A stretch of 64,000 nucleotides of DNA from Saprospiraceae bacterium. GTDB lineage: Bacteria > Bacteroidota > Bacteroidia > Chitinophagales > Saprospiraceae. Position 1 is the first letter of the stretch, and the number at the start of each line of letters is the position of its first letter. Below, one piece after another: positions 1-7,261 of this stretch. The stretch is taken from positions 62,001-126,000 of the forward strand of contig JAHBTU010000003.1 in NCBI GenBank assembly GCA_019638455.1, written 5' to 3'. The notes under the pieces were generated by a model that saw nothing but the letters and a program-made list of their open reading frames with translations, did no database searches and was not told the DNA's origin. Position numbers and translations under genes: made by a program.

Positions 1-481
1 GGAAATCGGGGTCAATGAAACACAGCACCGCATCGGCCTGCCTTGTGTGGTAGGCCTGGGCTTTCATGGCGCGTTTGGCGAAGGCGACCGCAGTCTCGGC
101 GTTGATGCCGGGTTGCGGATTAGCATCGGCCTGTGGGCTGTACCGTCCGTTGGCATTCAGGACACGCCCGTCTTTTTCGTGCAAAATGTAGCGGCTGCCG
201 AATATGGGCAAGCCCTCGTGGAATTGCTGAAACTTGAAGTGCGTGATGCCGAATTTGTCGGTGCTTTCCTCGATGAGCACCATTTCCGATTTGGCAGACA
301 GGTACATTTTCCCGGCCATCTCCTCGAAGAAGTTTTGGTGGTTGAGGCGCGGGTCCGAGTTTTGGAAAAAAGTGTAGGTTTTTACGAGATGGGCGTTTGA
401 GGGTGCATTTTGTTGTCCAAAAATTGGGGAGAAAAGGCTGAAAAACAAAGCGCAGAAGACCCAGGGGCGGAAAGTATTCAT
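1..481 (-). CDS. M4-type (thermolysin/bacillolysin-like) metallopeptidase, N-terminal part only
   Basis: Reading the minus strand from an ATG at 481 gives an open frame that runs off the left edge of the window, so only about 160 N-terminal residues are seen. They begin with a signal peptide (hydrophobic stretch WVFCALFFSLFSPIFG) and continue into a fungalysin/thermolysin propeptide (FTP) domain, recognised by the pattern HFKFQQFHEGLPIFGSRY followed by an aspartate-glycine-arginine turn and NGRY. In this family the propeptide folds and inhibits a secreted zinc protease with an HEXXH catalytic motif; that domain lies outside the window, so the peptidase assignment rests on the propeptide. The gene is divergent from hmgA, with about 157 bp between the two start codons. 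Confidence 0.75.
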   Translation of the reverse strand, partial: MNTFRPWVFCALFFSLFSPIFGQQNAPSNAHLVKTYTFFQNSDPRLNHQNFFEEMAGKMYLSAKSEMVLIEESTDKFGITHFKFQQFHEGLPIFGSRYILHEKDGRVLNANGRYSPQADANPQPGINAETAVAFAKRAMKAQAYHTRQADAVLCFIDPDF

Positions 482-638
482 AAAAGTGGCTGAGTTTAAA
501 ATTGTTCCCTGCGAACTTACGGGTATTTGCCCGAATGTGAAAAGTCTGTTTTGGGCAAATATCAATCTTGCCGCTGACACACATCATTCCTCAGGCATGA
601 AGCGTCCGCGACCTTCACCCTCAAAAAACGACTCTTTC

Positions 639-1844
639 ATGTCCATATACCACCGCGCCGGAAAAATTCCCCCCAAGCGTCATACCCAGTTCCGCAACCA
701 CGCGGGGCGGCTGTACCAAGAAGAACTCGTGGGCACACAGGGCTTTTCGGGAGTCTCCTCGCTTGTTTATCATCTTTATCCGCCCACCATCGTGAAGGAA
801 AAAGGCGAGCCGTACTCCGTCGAGCCGGAAATTGCCATTGAGAAAAACCTGTCGGCGCTGAGTTTCAAAGGCTTTGAGTTGCCTTACGCCGACGACTATT
901 TGGAAAGCCGCAAGACGCTGTTTGTCAACAATGATTTGCACATCGGGCTGGCCGCACCGCACCACAGCACACGCGATTATTTTTTCAAAAACGCCGATGC
1001 CGACGAAATCATTTTCGTGCACAAAGGTCACGGCTGGCTCGAAACGATGTATGGGCAAATTCCTTTCGAGTATGGCGACTACCTCGTCGTCCCGCGCGGC
1101 ACGATTTACAAAATTCATTTCCTGAGCGCACAAAACCGCCTGCTCATCATCGAGGCGTTCAGCCCTGTGCGCACACCACAGCGATACCGCAACCAATACG
1201 GCCAAATGCTCGAACACGCGCCCTTCTGCGAACGCGATTTCAAACTGCCGCAAGACCTCGAAACCCACGACGAGCACGGCGATTTTCTCGTGAAAATCAA
1301 AAAGCAAGGCATGATTTACCCCTACGTCTATGCCACGCACCCCTTCGATGTGGTGGGCTGGGACGGCAACCACTACCCCTGGGCGATTTCGATTTTCGAC
1401 TTCGAGCCGATTACGGGGCGCATCCATCTGCCGCCGCCGATTCACCAACAATTCGAGGCCGATGGATTCGTGGTCTGCTCCTTCGTGCCGCGCCTCTACG
1501 ACTACCACCCCAAAGCGATTCCCGCACCTTATCACCACAGCAACATTGACTCCGACGAGATTCTCTACTATGTGGACGGCGACTTCATGAGCCGCAACAA
1601 CATCCAAAAAGGCCAGCTGACGCTTCATCCCGGCGGCATCCCGCACGGCCCGCACCCCGGTGCCATAGAGCGCAGCATCGGCAAAACGGCCACCGAAGAA
1701 CTGGCGGTGATGATTGACCCCTTCCGCCCCGTCAAAATCACCAAAGATGCCTTGCAACTCGAAGTGGAGGATTATTACAAATCGTGGAATTTCTCGATTG
1801 ACTCGATTGGTTCGATTAAGCCGGTTGATTCGGTTGCCCTATGA
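639..1844 (+). CDS. hmgA: homogentisate 1,2-dioxygenase
   Basis: Cytosolic Fe(II) dioxygenase that opens the ring of homogentisate to maleylacetoacetate in tyrosine and phenylalanine breakdown. The 401-residue cupin-type protein has the family's C-terminal iron site: PYHHSNIDSDE (about residues 297-306) and the histidines of HPGGIPHGPHPGA (about 332-344). I chose the ATG at 639 (MSIYHRAGKIPPKRH) because homology begins there; an in-frame ATG at 597 is possible. It lies 61 bp upstream of hppD on the same strand, so the two steps of the pathway are adjacent and probably co-transcribed. The last codons run through repeated GATT-rich sequence that forms an inverted repeat with the intergenic region. 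Confidence 0.95.
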   Translation: MSIYHRAGKIPPKRHTQFRNHAGRLYQEELVGTQGFSGVSSLVYHLYPPTIVKEKGEPYSVEPEIAIEKNLSALSFKGFELPYADDYLESRKTLFVNNDLHIGLAAPHHSTRDYFFKNADADEIIFVHKGHGWLETMYGQIPFEYGDYLVVPRGTIYKIHFLSAQNRLLIIEAFSPVRTPQRYRNQYGQMLEHAPFCERDFKLPQDLETHDEHGDFLVKIKKQGMIYPYVYATHPFDVVGWDGNHYPWAISIFDFEPITGRIHLPPPIHQQFEADGFVVCSFVPRLYDYHPKAIPAPYHHSNIDSDEILYYVDGDFMSRNNIQKGQLTLHPGGIPHGPHPGAIERSIGKTATEELAVMIDPFRPVKITKDALQLEVEDYYKSWNFSIDSIGSIKPVDSVAL

Positions 1845-1879
1845 ACAATCACAAAATCGAACCAATCGGCTTAATCGAA
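1804..1879 (+). promoter_or_regulatory. overlapping inverted repeats across the hmgA stop codon
   Basis: CGATTGGTTCGATT (1804-1817) is perfectly complementary to AATCGAACCAATCG (1855-1868), and TTCGATTAAGCCG (1811-1823) is perfectly complementary to CGGCTTAATCGAA (1867-1879). The two pairings share bases and are mutually exclusive. A 10-bp tandem repeat (AATCTAATCA at 1878-1887 and 1888-1897) follows just before hppD. A role in mRNA folding or attenuation is inference. Confidence 0.5.
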
Positions 1880-1905
1880 TCTAATCAAATCTAATCAAAT
1901 CAATC

Positions 1906-3057
1906 ATGACAACTCTGACTGGCATTCGAAACTACGAATACGGCCTTCAAAAAATCTTCACCGAGGCAGAGGACTTTCTGCCCCTGCTCGGCACTGACTA
2001 CGTCGAACTCTACGTCGGCAATGCCAAACAGGCCGCTCACTATTACAAAACCGCTTTCGGCTTTCAGTCGTTGGCCTACGCGGGGCTGGAAACGGGCGTG
2101 CGCGACCGTGCCTCCTATGTGCTGGCGCAAGGCAAAATCCGCCTCGTGCTCACCACGCCGCTCACCTCTCATTCGCCCATTGCCGAGCATATCAAAAAAC
2201 ATGGCGACGGCGTAAAAGTCATCGCCATGTGGGTGGACGACGCTCGCGCAGCATTCCATGAAACCACGCAACGCGGTGCCTCGCCCTTCATGGAGCCGAC
2301 TGTCGAGCGTGATGGATTCGGAGAGGTGGTGCGCTCCGGCATTCATACCTACGGCGACACGGTACACATTTTCGTGGAGCGCAAAAACTACAACGGCATT
2401 TTCCTGCCGGGCTACGAACCCTGGCTGTCAAGTTACAACCCGCCGGAAACAGGCTTGAGATACATTGACCATATCGTGGGCAACGTGGGCTGGAATCAGA
2501 TGAATGTCTGGGCAAAGTTTTACCATGAAGTCATGGGGTTTGCCAACTTGATTTCTTTCGACGACAAGGATATTTCCACGGAATACTCTGCCCTCATGTC
2601 GAAAGTGATGACCAACGGCAACGGTCGCATCAAATTCCCCATCAACGAGCCTGCCGAGGGCAAGAAGAAATCGCAAATCGAAGAGTTTATCGAGTTCTAC
2701 GAAGGGGCGGGTTGCCAGCACATCGCCGTGGCGACCGACGACATCGTGTTCACCGTCAGCGAAATGCGCAAGCGCGGCGTGGAGTTTCTTCATGTGCCCG
2801 GGGCTTACTACGACACGGTGGTCGAGCGTGTGGGCGCGATTGACGAAGACCTGATGCGTCTGAAAGAGTTGGGCATCATGGCCGACCGTGACGATGAGGG
2901 CTACTTGCTCCAAATTTTCACCCGCCCTGTGGAAGACCGCCCGACAATGTTCTTCGAAATCATTCAGCGAAAGGGTGCCAAGTCGTTCGGCAAAGGCAAT
3001 TTCAGGGCGTTGTTTGAGAGCATCGAGGAAGAACAGCGGCGGCGGGGCACGTTGTGA
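1906..3057 (+). CDS. hppD: 4-hydroxyphenylpyruvate dioxygenase
   Basis: Converts 4-hydroxyphenylpyruvate to homogentisate, the substrate of the enzyme encoded just upstream. The 383-residue length is normal for the family. It has two vicinal-oxygen-chelate (glyoxalase-fold) halves, and the expected 2-His-1-Glu iron ligands can be placed at His189 (YIDHIVGNV), His272 (CQHIAVATDD) and Glu351 (MFFEIIQRKG). The ATG at 1906 is 61 bp after hmgA. The gene ends just before a bidirectional terminator and the left end of the ssrA-inserted island, so before that insertion hppD and ssrA were convergent neighbours. Confidence 0.96.
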   Translation: MTTLTGIRNYEYGLQKIFTEAEDFLPLLGTDYVELYVGNAKQAAHYYKTAFGFQSLAYAGLETGVRDRASYVLAQGKIRLVLTTPLTSHSPIAEHIKKHGDGVKVIAMWVDDARAAFHETTQRGASPFMEPTVERDGFGEVVRSGIHTYGDTVHIFVERKNYNGIFLPGYEPWLSSYNPPETGLRYIDHIVGNVGWNQMNVWAKFYHEVMGFANLISFDDKDISTEYSALMSKVMTNGNGRIKFPINEPAEGKKKSQIEEFIEFYEGAGCQHIAVATDDIVFTVSEMRKRGVEFLHVPGAYYDTVVERVGAIDEDLMRLKELGIMADRDDEGYLLQIFTRPVEDRPTMFFEIIQRKGAKSFGKGNFRALFESIEEEQRRRGTL

Positions 3058-3125
3058 GGGGGCTGGCGAAATCTCCGCATCGGCTGTTTCCGCCGTTGGT
3101 AGTTCTTCCGCGACCTCCGAACCAA

Positions 3126-3166
3126 ATAAAAAAAGCCAATCATCTGGCAAGCAGGTGGTTGGCTTT
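3126..3166. terminator. bidirectional terminator: end of hppD and former terminator of ssrA
   Basis: AAAGCCAA (3132-3139) pairs with TTGGCTTT (3159-3166). The A-run before the stem becomes a T-run on the minus strand. It matches in form and position the terminator that now follows ssrA at 11337-11376, so it is probably the original ssrA terminator, left behind when the island inserted. Confidence 0.7.
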
Positions 3167-3189
3167 AACTTTTTGTGGAGCTGGCGGGA
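3160..3189 (-). repeat. attachment-site-like direct repeat, left copy (ssrA 3' stub)
   Basis: Identical over 30 bp to 11370-11399. It includes the tmRNA acceptor/T-arm fragment TGGAGCTGGCGGGA (minus-strand 3' end) and the bases just downstream. Beyond 3189 the match to ssrA stops, so this is not a functional RNA gene. Confidence 0.8.
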
Positions 3190-3432
3190 TACCAACCCTT
3201 GTTTTCAAATAACTAATTATCAACGTTTTAGAACGGAATTTAAAAGAGGTGGTGTAAAAAGTGGTGTAAAAAAGCCGACTTTACACCCTCTTTTCCGGCT
3301 GTTTAACGTTCCTGATTCGATGCCGGGAAAAAACCGTGTTGCCCCTGCAAAAAAATGGTGACGGTAAACAGTCGGCAACACGGTCGGGACAAAGATAACC
3401 TTTTCCGCATTTTACAAAACCAACGCGGGCGC

Positions 3433-3666
3433 TCACCTGATTTTCTCAATGTAAACCGCGTACTCCTTTTTCCGGGTCTTGAATCGAATCGGGTTTTCAT
3501 CGGCTCGCCGGTGAGATAGTGTCGAATAAGTCAAAAACTCGCCGTCCTGTTCTTTCATGTCTTCGCACAACTTTTTCAGGTTGCCCCAAATGCCTATTAC
3601 TTCACCGTTCCCGGTTAAGACGCTGTACCGCTTTGCGGCTTTTCTTTCTTCATACGGTATGCTCAT
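3433..3666 (-). CDS. small uncharacterised protein of the ssrA island
   Basis: A 77-residue basic protein starting MSIPYEERKAAKRY, with the pattern GNLKKLCEDMKEQ in the middle. I do not recognise a family. The ATG at 3666 was chosen over an upstream one at 3696 because it follows directly on a plausible -7 box (TACTTTTG on the minus strand). It is divergent from the SH3-fold gene at 3783, and a perfect 10-bp-arm palindrome lies between them. That arrangement is typical of small regulator pairs on mobile elements, but a regulatory role is inference. Confidence 0.55.
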   Translation of the reverse strand: MSIPYEERKAAKRYSVLTGNGEVIGIWGNLKKLCEDMKEQDGEFLTYSTLSHRRADENPIRFKTRKKEYAVYIEKIR

Positions 3667-3697
3667 TACGCAAAAGTAGGTTGTTCCTGTTTTCAAG

Positions 3698-3720
3698 TGT
3701 TAAAATTTACAATTTTAACA
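3698..3720. promoter_or_regulatory. operator-like perfect palindrome between divergent genes
   Basis: TGTTAAAATT (3698-3707), loop TAC, AATTTTAACA (3711-3720): ten perfectly paired bases per arm in the 116-bp gap between two divergently transcribed small genes. It sits next to the -33 region of the rightward promoter, so a bound dimer could repress both directions. Function is inferred from symmetry and position. Confidence 0.5.
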
Positions 3721-3727
3721 TGATAAA

Positions 3728-3760
3728 TTTGTTGTTGACAATTATATCATGCTATATTTG
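3728..3760 (+). promoter_or_regulatory. Bacteroidota-type promoter for the gene at 3783
   Basis: TTTG at 3728-3731 and TATATTTG at 3753-3760 match the -33 TTTG / -7 TAnnTTTG consensus with a 21-bp spacer. The start codon lies 22 bp downstream. Confidence 0.6.
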
Positions 3761-3782
3761 TACTGTCAAACGCAAACAGGAT

Positions 3783-4115
3783 ATGAAACAGCAATTCAAC
3801 CGCTCCGAAATTCTTACCCTCGCTCACCAAATCCGCCGCCAAAATCAGTTCATTACATGGGGTCAATGTCAGGCGCAAGCGTGGCAAGTTGTTCGCCTTC
3901 GCGCTGCCCTTCGCGTCGGTGCTACTCGCTTCACTTTCCAAAAGCAAGACGGCGAAGTTCGGGAGGCTTACGGTACGCTGAATCCCAACCTTTTCCAATA
4001 CGAAAACAAAGGCAGCGACCGCGCCGAAAGTCCGACCGCCATTAAGTATTTCGACCTCGATAAAAACGCTTGGCGTTCGTTCCGCGCCGAACGCATTTTG
4101 AAAGTGGCTGCCTGA
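3783..4115 (+). CDS. SH3 beta-barrel fold (WYL_2/DUF2693-like) protein
   Basis: A 110-residue protein (MKQQFNRSEILTLAHQIRRQ...). The central block, with FTFQKQDGEVREAYGTL, and the ending YFDLDKNAWRSFRAERIL resemble small 'SH3 beta-barrel fold-containing' proteins common on Bacteroidota mobile elements. Their function is unknown; nucleic-acid binding has been suggested from the fold. The ATG at 3783 follows a good promoter at 3728-3760. It is first of a rightward set (3783, 4161, 4901, 5100) on the ssrA island. The family call is from recalled sequence pattern, not a search. Confidence 0.6.
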   Translation: MKQQFNRSEILTLAHQIRRQNQFITWGQCQAQAWQVVRLRAALRVGATRFTFQKQDGEVREAYGTLNPNLFQYENKGSDRAESPTAIKYFDLDKNAWRSFRAERILKVAA

Positions 4116-4160
4116 TTGGGCAGCCGCTTTTTCTTTCTCACCTGCCAAAGTCTTTTTCCC

Positions 4161-4658
4161 ATGCCCGCGTCTCGAATCTCTTTTCATCCCGGCAAACCTT
4201 CATTCGTGGAAATCCGCGTCACCACATCCGCGCCGCTCGACTGGCTTACCTTAGCGCGACATTCTTTTATGTCGCTGCTCGAATATTATCACGACCCTTT
4301 GCCGCCCGATGCTGCCTGTTTGCAAGGTGAGGTTATCGGGTTGCTGTACTCGCTTCACCCCTTGCCCGCTCAAATGAAAGCGGGCGTTATGGCGCTCGAA
4401 AAGCCGCCCGGCGCGAATGAAAACGCGGGGTACTATTTTACGTCGGGCGGCTTAGCAATTCGCTTGCAAGTTCCCGCTACTTTCGAGGGATTGGACACGA
4501 CCTTGCGGGCGCTACTTGCGGTCGGGCAGCATAGCGGTTGCCGTCTCTCCGATGAAATCCGCGCCGGTTTTTTTGAATTGCTTGGCGCTCTCATTCCATT
4601 GCCCGCCGATATTTCAGCCCCTTTTTTGGCAATGCCAACGGGAGACAGTGGAATTTGA
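4161..4658 (+). CDS. uncharacterised island protein, 165 aa
   Basis: Starts MPASRISFHPGKPSF at an ATG 45 bp after the SH3-fold gene; an upstream in-frame ATG at 4116 directly abuts the previous stop and is less likely. No signal peptide or membrane segment is apparent. The protein is rich in Leu, Ala and Pro and has a motif-like stretch GEVIGLLYSLHPLPAQMKAG. I do not recognise a family. Codon use looks like a real gene, and it is probably co-transcribed with the gene before it. Nothing in the context gives a function. Confidence 0.55.
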   Translation: MPASRISFHPGKPSFVEIRVTTSAPLDWLTLARHSFMSLLEYYHDPLPPDAACLQGEVIGLLYSLHPLPAQMKAGVMALEKPPGANENAGYYFTSGGLAIRLQVPATFEGLDTTLRALLAVGQHSGCRLSDEIRAGFFELLGALIPLPADISAPFLAMPTGDSGI

Positions 4659-4781
4659 AGATTGAACAAAAACCCCTAAAAAGGGTTAGCCGGGCATCTC
4701 TTAACCTTCGGAAAAGCGACCTTTGTATTACAAATTCGTCGAAATGTCCAAGTTTGTAATACGTTTCGGCTAAAACGCCGT

Positions 4782-4789
4782 TATATTTG
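4782..4789 (+). promoter_or_regulatory. possible -7 box TATATTTG
   Basis: TATATTTG fits TAnnTTTG and lies 112 bp before the small gene at 4901. The nearest upstream TTTG (4753) is 25 bp away, longer than usual. The rest of the 242-bp gap 4659-4900 shows nothing else I can name. Confidence 0.35.
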
Positions 4790-4900
4790 TAACTCCAAAA
4801 CAAACAGCATCACTTGATTTGCTGAAATCCTGCATTTTGCACGGGCGGCTTAGGTAAGCAGGTTAAGAGGCTTTTCCACCAAAAACTAAACAGCAAGAAA

Positions 4901-5149
4901 ATGAAACAGGCAAAAGACAAAAAAGCAAATTTACTTTTAGAAAGTGCCGGTATTCCAGAAACCGACGAAAAAGTGCTTCGGATTTTGGAGGAATTTCAAA
5001 AGGCTTCATCTTTGATTCATCGCACTTACGCTGCGATGGGAAGAATCCCTGTAACTAAAATTTCCAACGCTTCAACTTCCCAAACCCCTATTTCAGTAAA
5101 TGGCATCATCTCAACGGGCAAGGTTCAAATCTGCACAGGATTGGATTAA
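4901..5149 (+). CDS. small uncharacterised protein preceding the ClpP-fold protease
   Basis: An 82-residue hydrophilic protein starting MKQAKDKKANLLLE; residues 15-45 are probably helical (TDEKVLRILEEFQKASSLIH). No family is recognised. Its end overlaps the start of the protease gene at 5100 by 50 bases in another frame, which suggests translational coupling. It could be a partner or regulator of the protease, but that is inferred from overlap only. Confidence 0.5.
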   Translation: MKQAKDKKANLLLESAGIPETDEKVLRILEEFQKASSLIHRTYAAMGRIPVTKISNASTSQTPISVNGIISTGKVQICTGLD

Positions 5150-6067
5150 CTTTTTAGGCACAAACCCCCAATTAGAAGTCAACGCCATAAACAACCTTCG
5201 TTTTTCTGTTTATCACGACATTGAAAAACTGCGAAACCGCCCGCTCATTGTTTACGCTACTCGCTTTGTTGACTTCAACTTGCCCGGTGCGCCCAACTTT
5301 ATAGACTTGGGCGACGTGGACGGTTTCACCGACCTGATAAATACCATTCCAGCAAGCGAAAAGAGCATTGATGTTTTGGTGCATAGTCCGGGCGGGCGGC
5401 CTGACGCAACCGAACGTATCGTGGCAGTTTTGCGTCAACGATTTTCGGAAGTTCACTTTCTCATTCCTCATTCGGCTTACTCTGCCGCTACTATGCTCGC
5501 CCTTTCCGGTAATTCGGTAACGTTGCATCCAAGCGCGACAATGGGGCCGATTGACCCCCAAATCAATGGTGTGCCTGCTCGTTCCATCAAAAAAGGTTTC
5601 GAGCGAGTGCGCGATTTGGTCAAAAAAGAAGGGCCGGAGGCGTTGCCTGCGTACATTCCTTTGATTGAAAATATTCCCTTGAATTGTTGGAATTGTGCGC
5701 CGACAGTGAAAAACTGTCGAAAGAACTGGTTTCCTCTTGGCTAAAAAGTTATATGCTCAGCAGTAACCCCAATGCCAACCAAATTGCCCGGAATACGGTG
5801 AAATATTTTTCCGAATACGACCGGCATTTGCTCCATTCGCGCCCAATCTTGCTTTCTAAAATCCAACGTTTTGGCCTAAACATTTCCCAATGTGACGGCG
5901 AGTTGGCCGAACTTCTTTGGGAAGCATACGTCTTGCTTAACGGCTTCATGTCCATAACGCCCTTTGTCAAACTTTTTGAAAACAATCATGGCATTTCATT
6001 CGGAAGGCAAGTCCAAATACTGCCTGCTCAACAACAAGCGCAACAGTCAATCCCGCCAGCGCCATAA
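5100..6067 (+). pseudogene. ClpP-fold serine protease (SDH/SppA-like), frameshifted
   Basis: The first frame (5100-about 5668) gives MASSQRARFKSAQDW..., with VLVHSPGGRPDATERIV and IPHSAYSAATMLAL, matching the serine dehydrogenase proteinase (SDH_sah) branch of the ClpP/SppA fold; the serine in AYSAAT is the likely nucleophile. The protein then loses its frame. The expected continuation (KYSLELLELCADSEKLSKEL...) is open one frame over to 6067. The break is at the A-run of TTGAAAATATT (5668-5671): one extra A would give a continuous 322-residue protein. It ends 12 bp from hsdS, convergent. No transmembrane segment is seen, so a cytosolic enzyme is likely. It may be a pseudogene, or the missing base may be an assembly error. 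Confidence 0.7.
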
Positions 6068-6079
6068 TTGTTGTCACCC

Positions 6080-7261
6080 TCACCACTCCCCCCGAAACGC
6101 CTTCTCCAACACCGCCGGAAACAACCCCTCCAACCCGGCCAACTGCCCCGCTTGCGCCGCTTTCAGTTGCGCCATTTTGGTTTGAAAGGCTTGGATTTCG
6201 GCAACGATGCGGCGTTGCTCGGAAAGTGGGGGAATCGCAATTTCAATTTCAGCAATTTTCTTTTGGTTGATGATTGGCAAAGTCGCCTGTGCCGCTCGAT
6301 TGATTATTTCCGCTTTGCTTTTTTTCAACCAATAACAGCCATATTCTGGCAGGACTGATTCGTTAAATTTTATCCCTGTGATTTGCTGGTTTGAACTTGC
6401 TGGCTCTTTCAAAATTCCAACCTTGCCGATTGTTCCACCGATGGAAATGAGCAAAATAGTTTCTGATTCGTACCAAGTGGCTTTGTTGTCATCCAATGCG
6501 TCTTGTGAAATCTTTTTACTTGACCCTTGCAAATAGCAGTCCTTTTGATTGTTTATGTCGGAAGGGCAGTACCAATCCAAATCCCCTTCAAAATAATGCG
6601 GATGCGAGGTTGGCGGGGTCTTGCCCGTTTTAAAGGTTGAAACTTCCCCAATCTTTCTTCTTTCAAATTCGGCATTTGGAATGACAAAATCAAAGGCATT
6701 TTCGGCAATCCTTTCCACTTCCCGCACCTGCTCCCCCCTCAACGCCCGCACCGCATCCATTTTCCCTTTCAACGCCGCCAACCGCCCGGCGATGCGCTGT
6801 TGCTCGGATAGGGGCGGGAGGGGGATTTCAAAATCCAGAAAGAACTTTTCTTTGAAGCGGTTGCGGCTTGCTTTTGTTACACCTATACAAAACTGTTCAA
6901 CCGCCGTCCACACACTTTTTTGCAGAAAAAAGTAGGTCAAATAATCAATGTCCAATTTGTCTTTGTCCGGCTGAAACGCCGGGTATTCGTCGGAAACGAA
7001 ACAGCCGTCAAACTCTTTTGCCGCCTTGTCAAATGCACCTTTCCAAGCGAACAGGCGGCTATACATAAACTCGCCCGGAATGACTTTATTCAGATACTTT
7101 GCGCTGACTTCCGACCCTAATTTTTCTTCCCGGACAAACAACCCGCGCCCCTCCAAAGACATTCCCAATAACTTGTAACTGTCGGTCGGGACAACAGAAA
7201 CCCAATTTTCCGAAGGTTTCAACACCTTTCCCAATTTGACAATTTTCCAACCGTTTTTCAT
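6080..7261 (-). CDS. hsdS: type I restriction enzyme specificity subunit
   Basis: 393 residues with the classical layout of two target-recognition domains separated by conserved helices. First TRD about 1-145 (MKNGWKIVKLGKVLKP...), spacer with PLPPLSEQQRIAGRLAALK, second TRD about 195-335 (RRKIGEVSTFKTGKTPPTS...), and a final conserved helix PPLSEQRRIVAEIQAFQ. HsdS determines the bipartite DNA sequence recognised by the whole complex. The start ATG overlaps the hsdM stop (ATGA), so hsdM and hsdS are translationally coupled. No second or inverted hsdS copy is present, so shuffling of specificity within this locus is not indicated. Confidence 0.93.
   Translation of the reverse strand: MKNGWKIVKLGKVLKPSENWVSVVPTDSYKLLGMSLEGRGLFVREEKLGSEVSAKYLNKVIPGEFMYSRLFAWKGAFDKAAKEFDGCFVSDEYPAFQPDKDKLDIDYLTYFFLQKSVWTAVEQFCIGVTKASRNRFKEKFFLDFEIPLPPLSEQQRIAGRLAALKGKMDAVRALRGEQVREVERIAENAFDFVIPNAEFERRKIGEVSTFKTGKTPPTSHPHYFEGDLDWYCPSDINNQKDCYLQGSSKKISQDALDDNKATWYESETILLISIGGTIGKVGILKEPASSNQQITGIKFNESVLPEYGCYWLKKSKAEIINRAAQATLPIINQKKIAEIEIAIPPLSEQRRIVAEIQAFQTKMAQLKAAQAGQLAGLEGLFPAVLEKAFRGEW

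Noticed and set aside
621..1757. 378-codon open frame antisense to hmgA
   Set aside because: It mirrors the codon structure of hmgA; its translation shows no family pattern.
1878..1905. Tandem AATCTAATCA units as a CRISPR-like or minisatellite array
   Set aside because: Only two exact 10-bp units and a partial third, without spacers.
5660..5700. Programmed ribosomal frameshifting in the ClpP-fold protease gene
   Set aside because: No canonical slippery heptamer and no clear downstream structure; a single-base indel in a short A-run is simpler.
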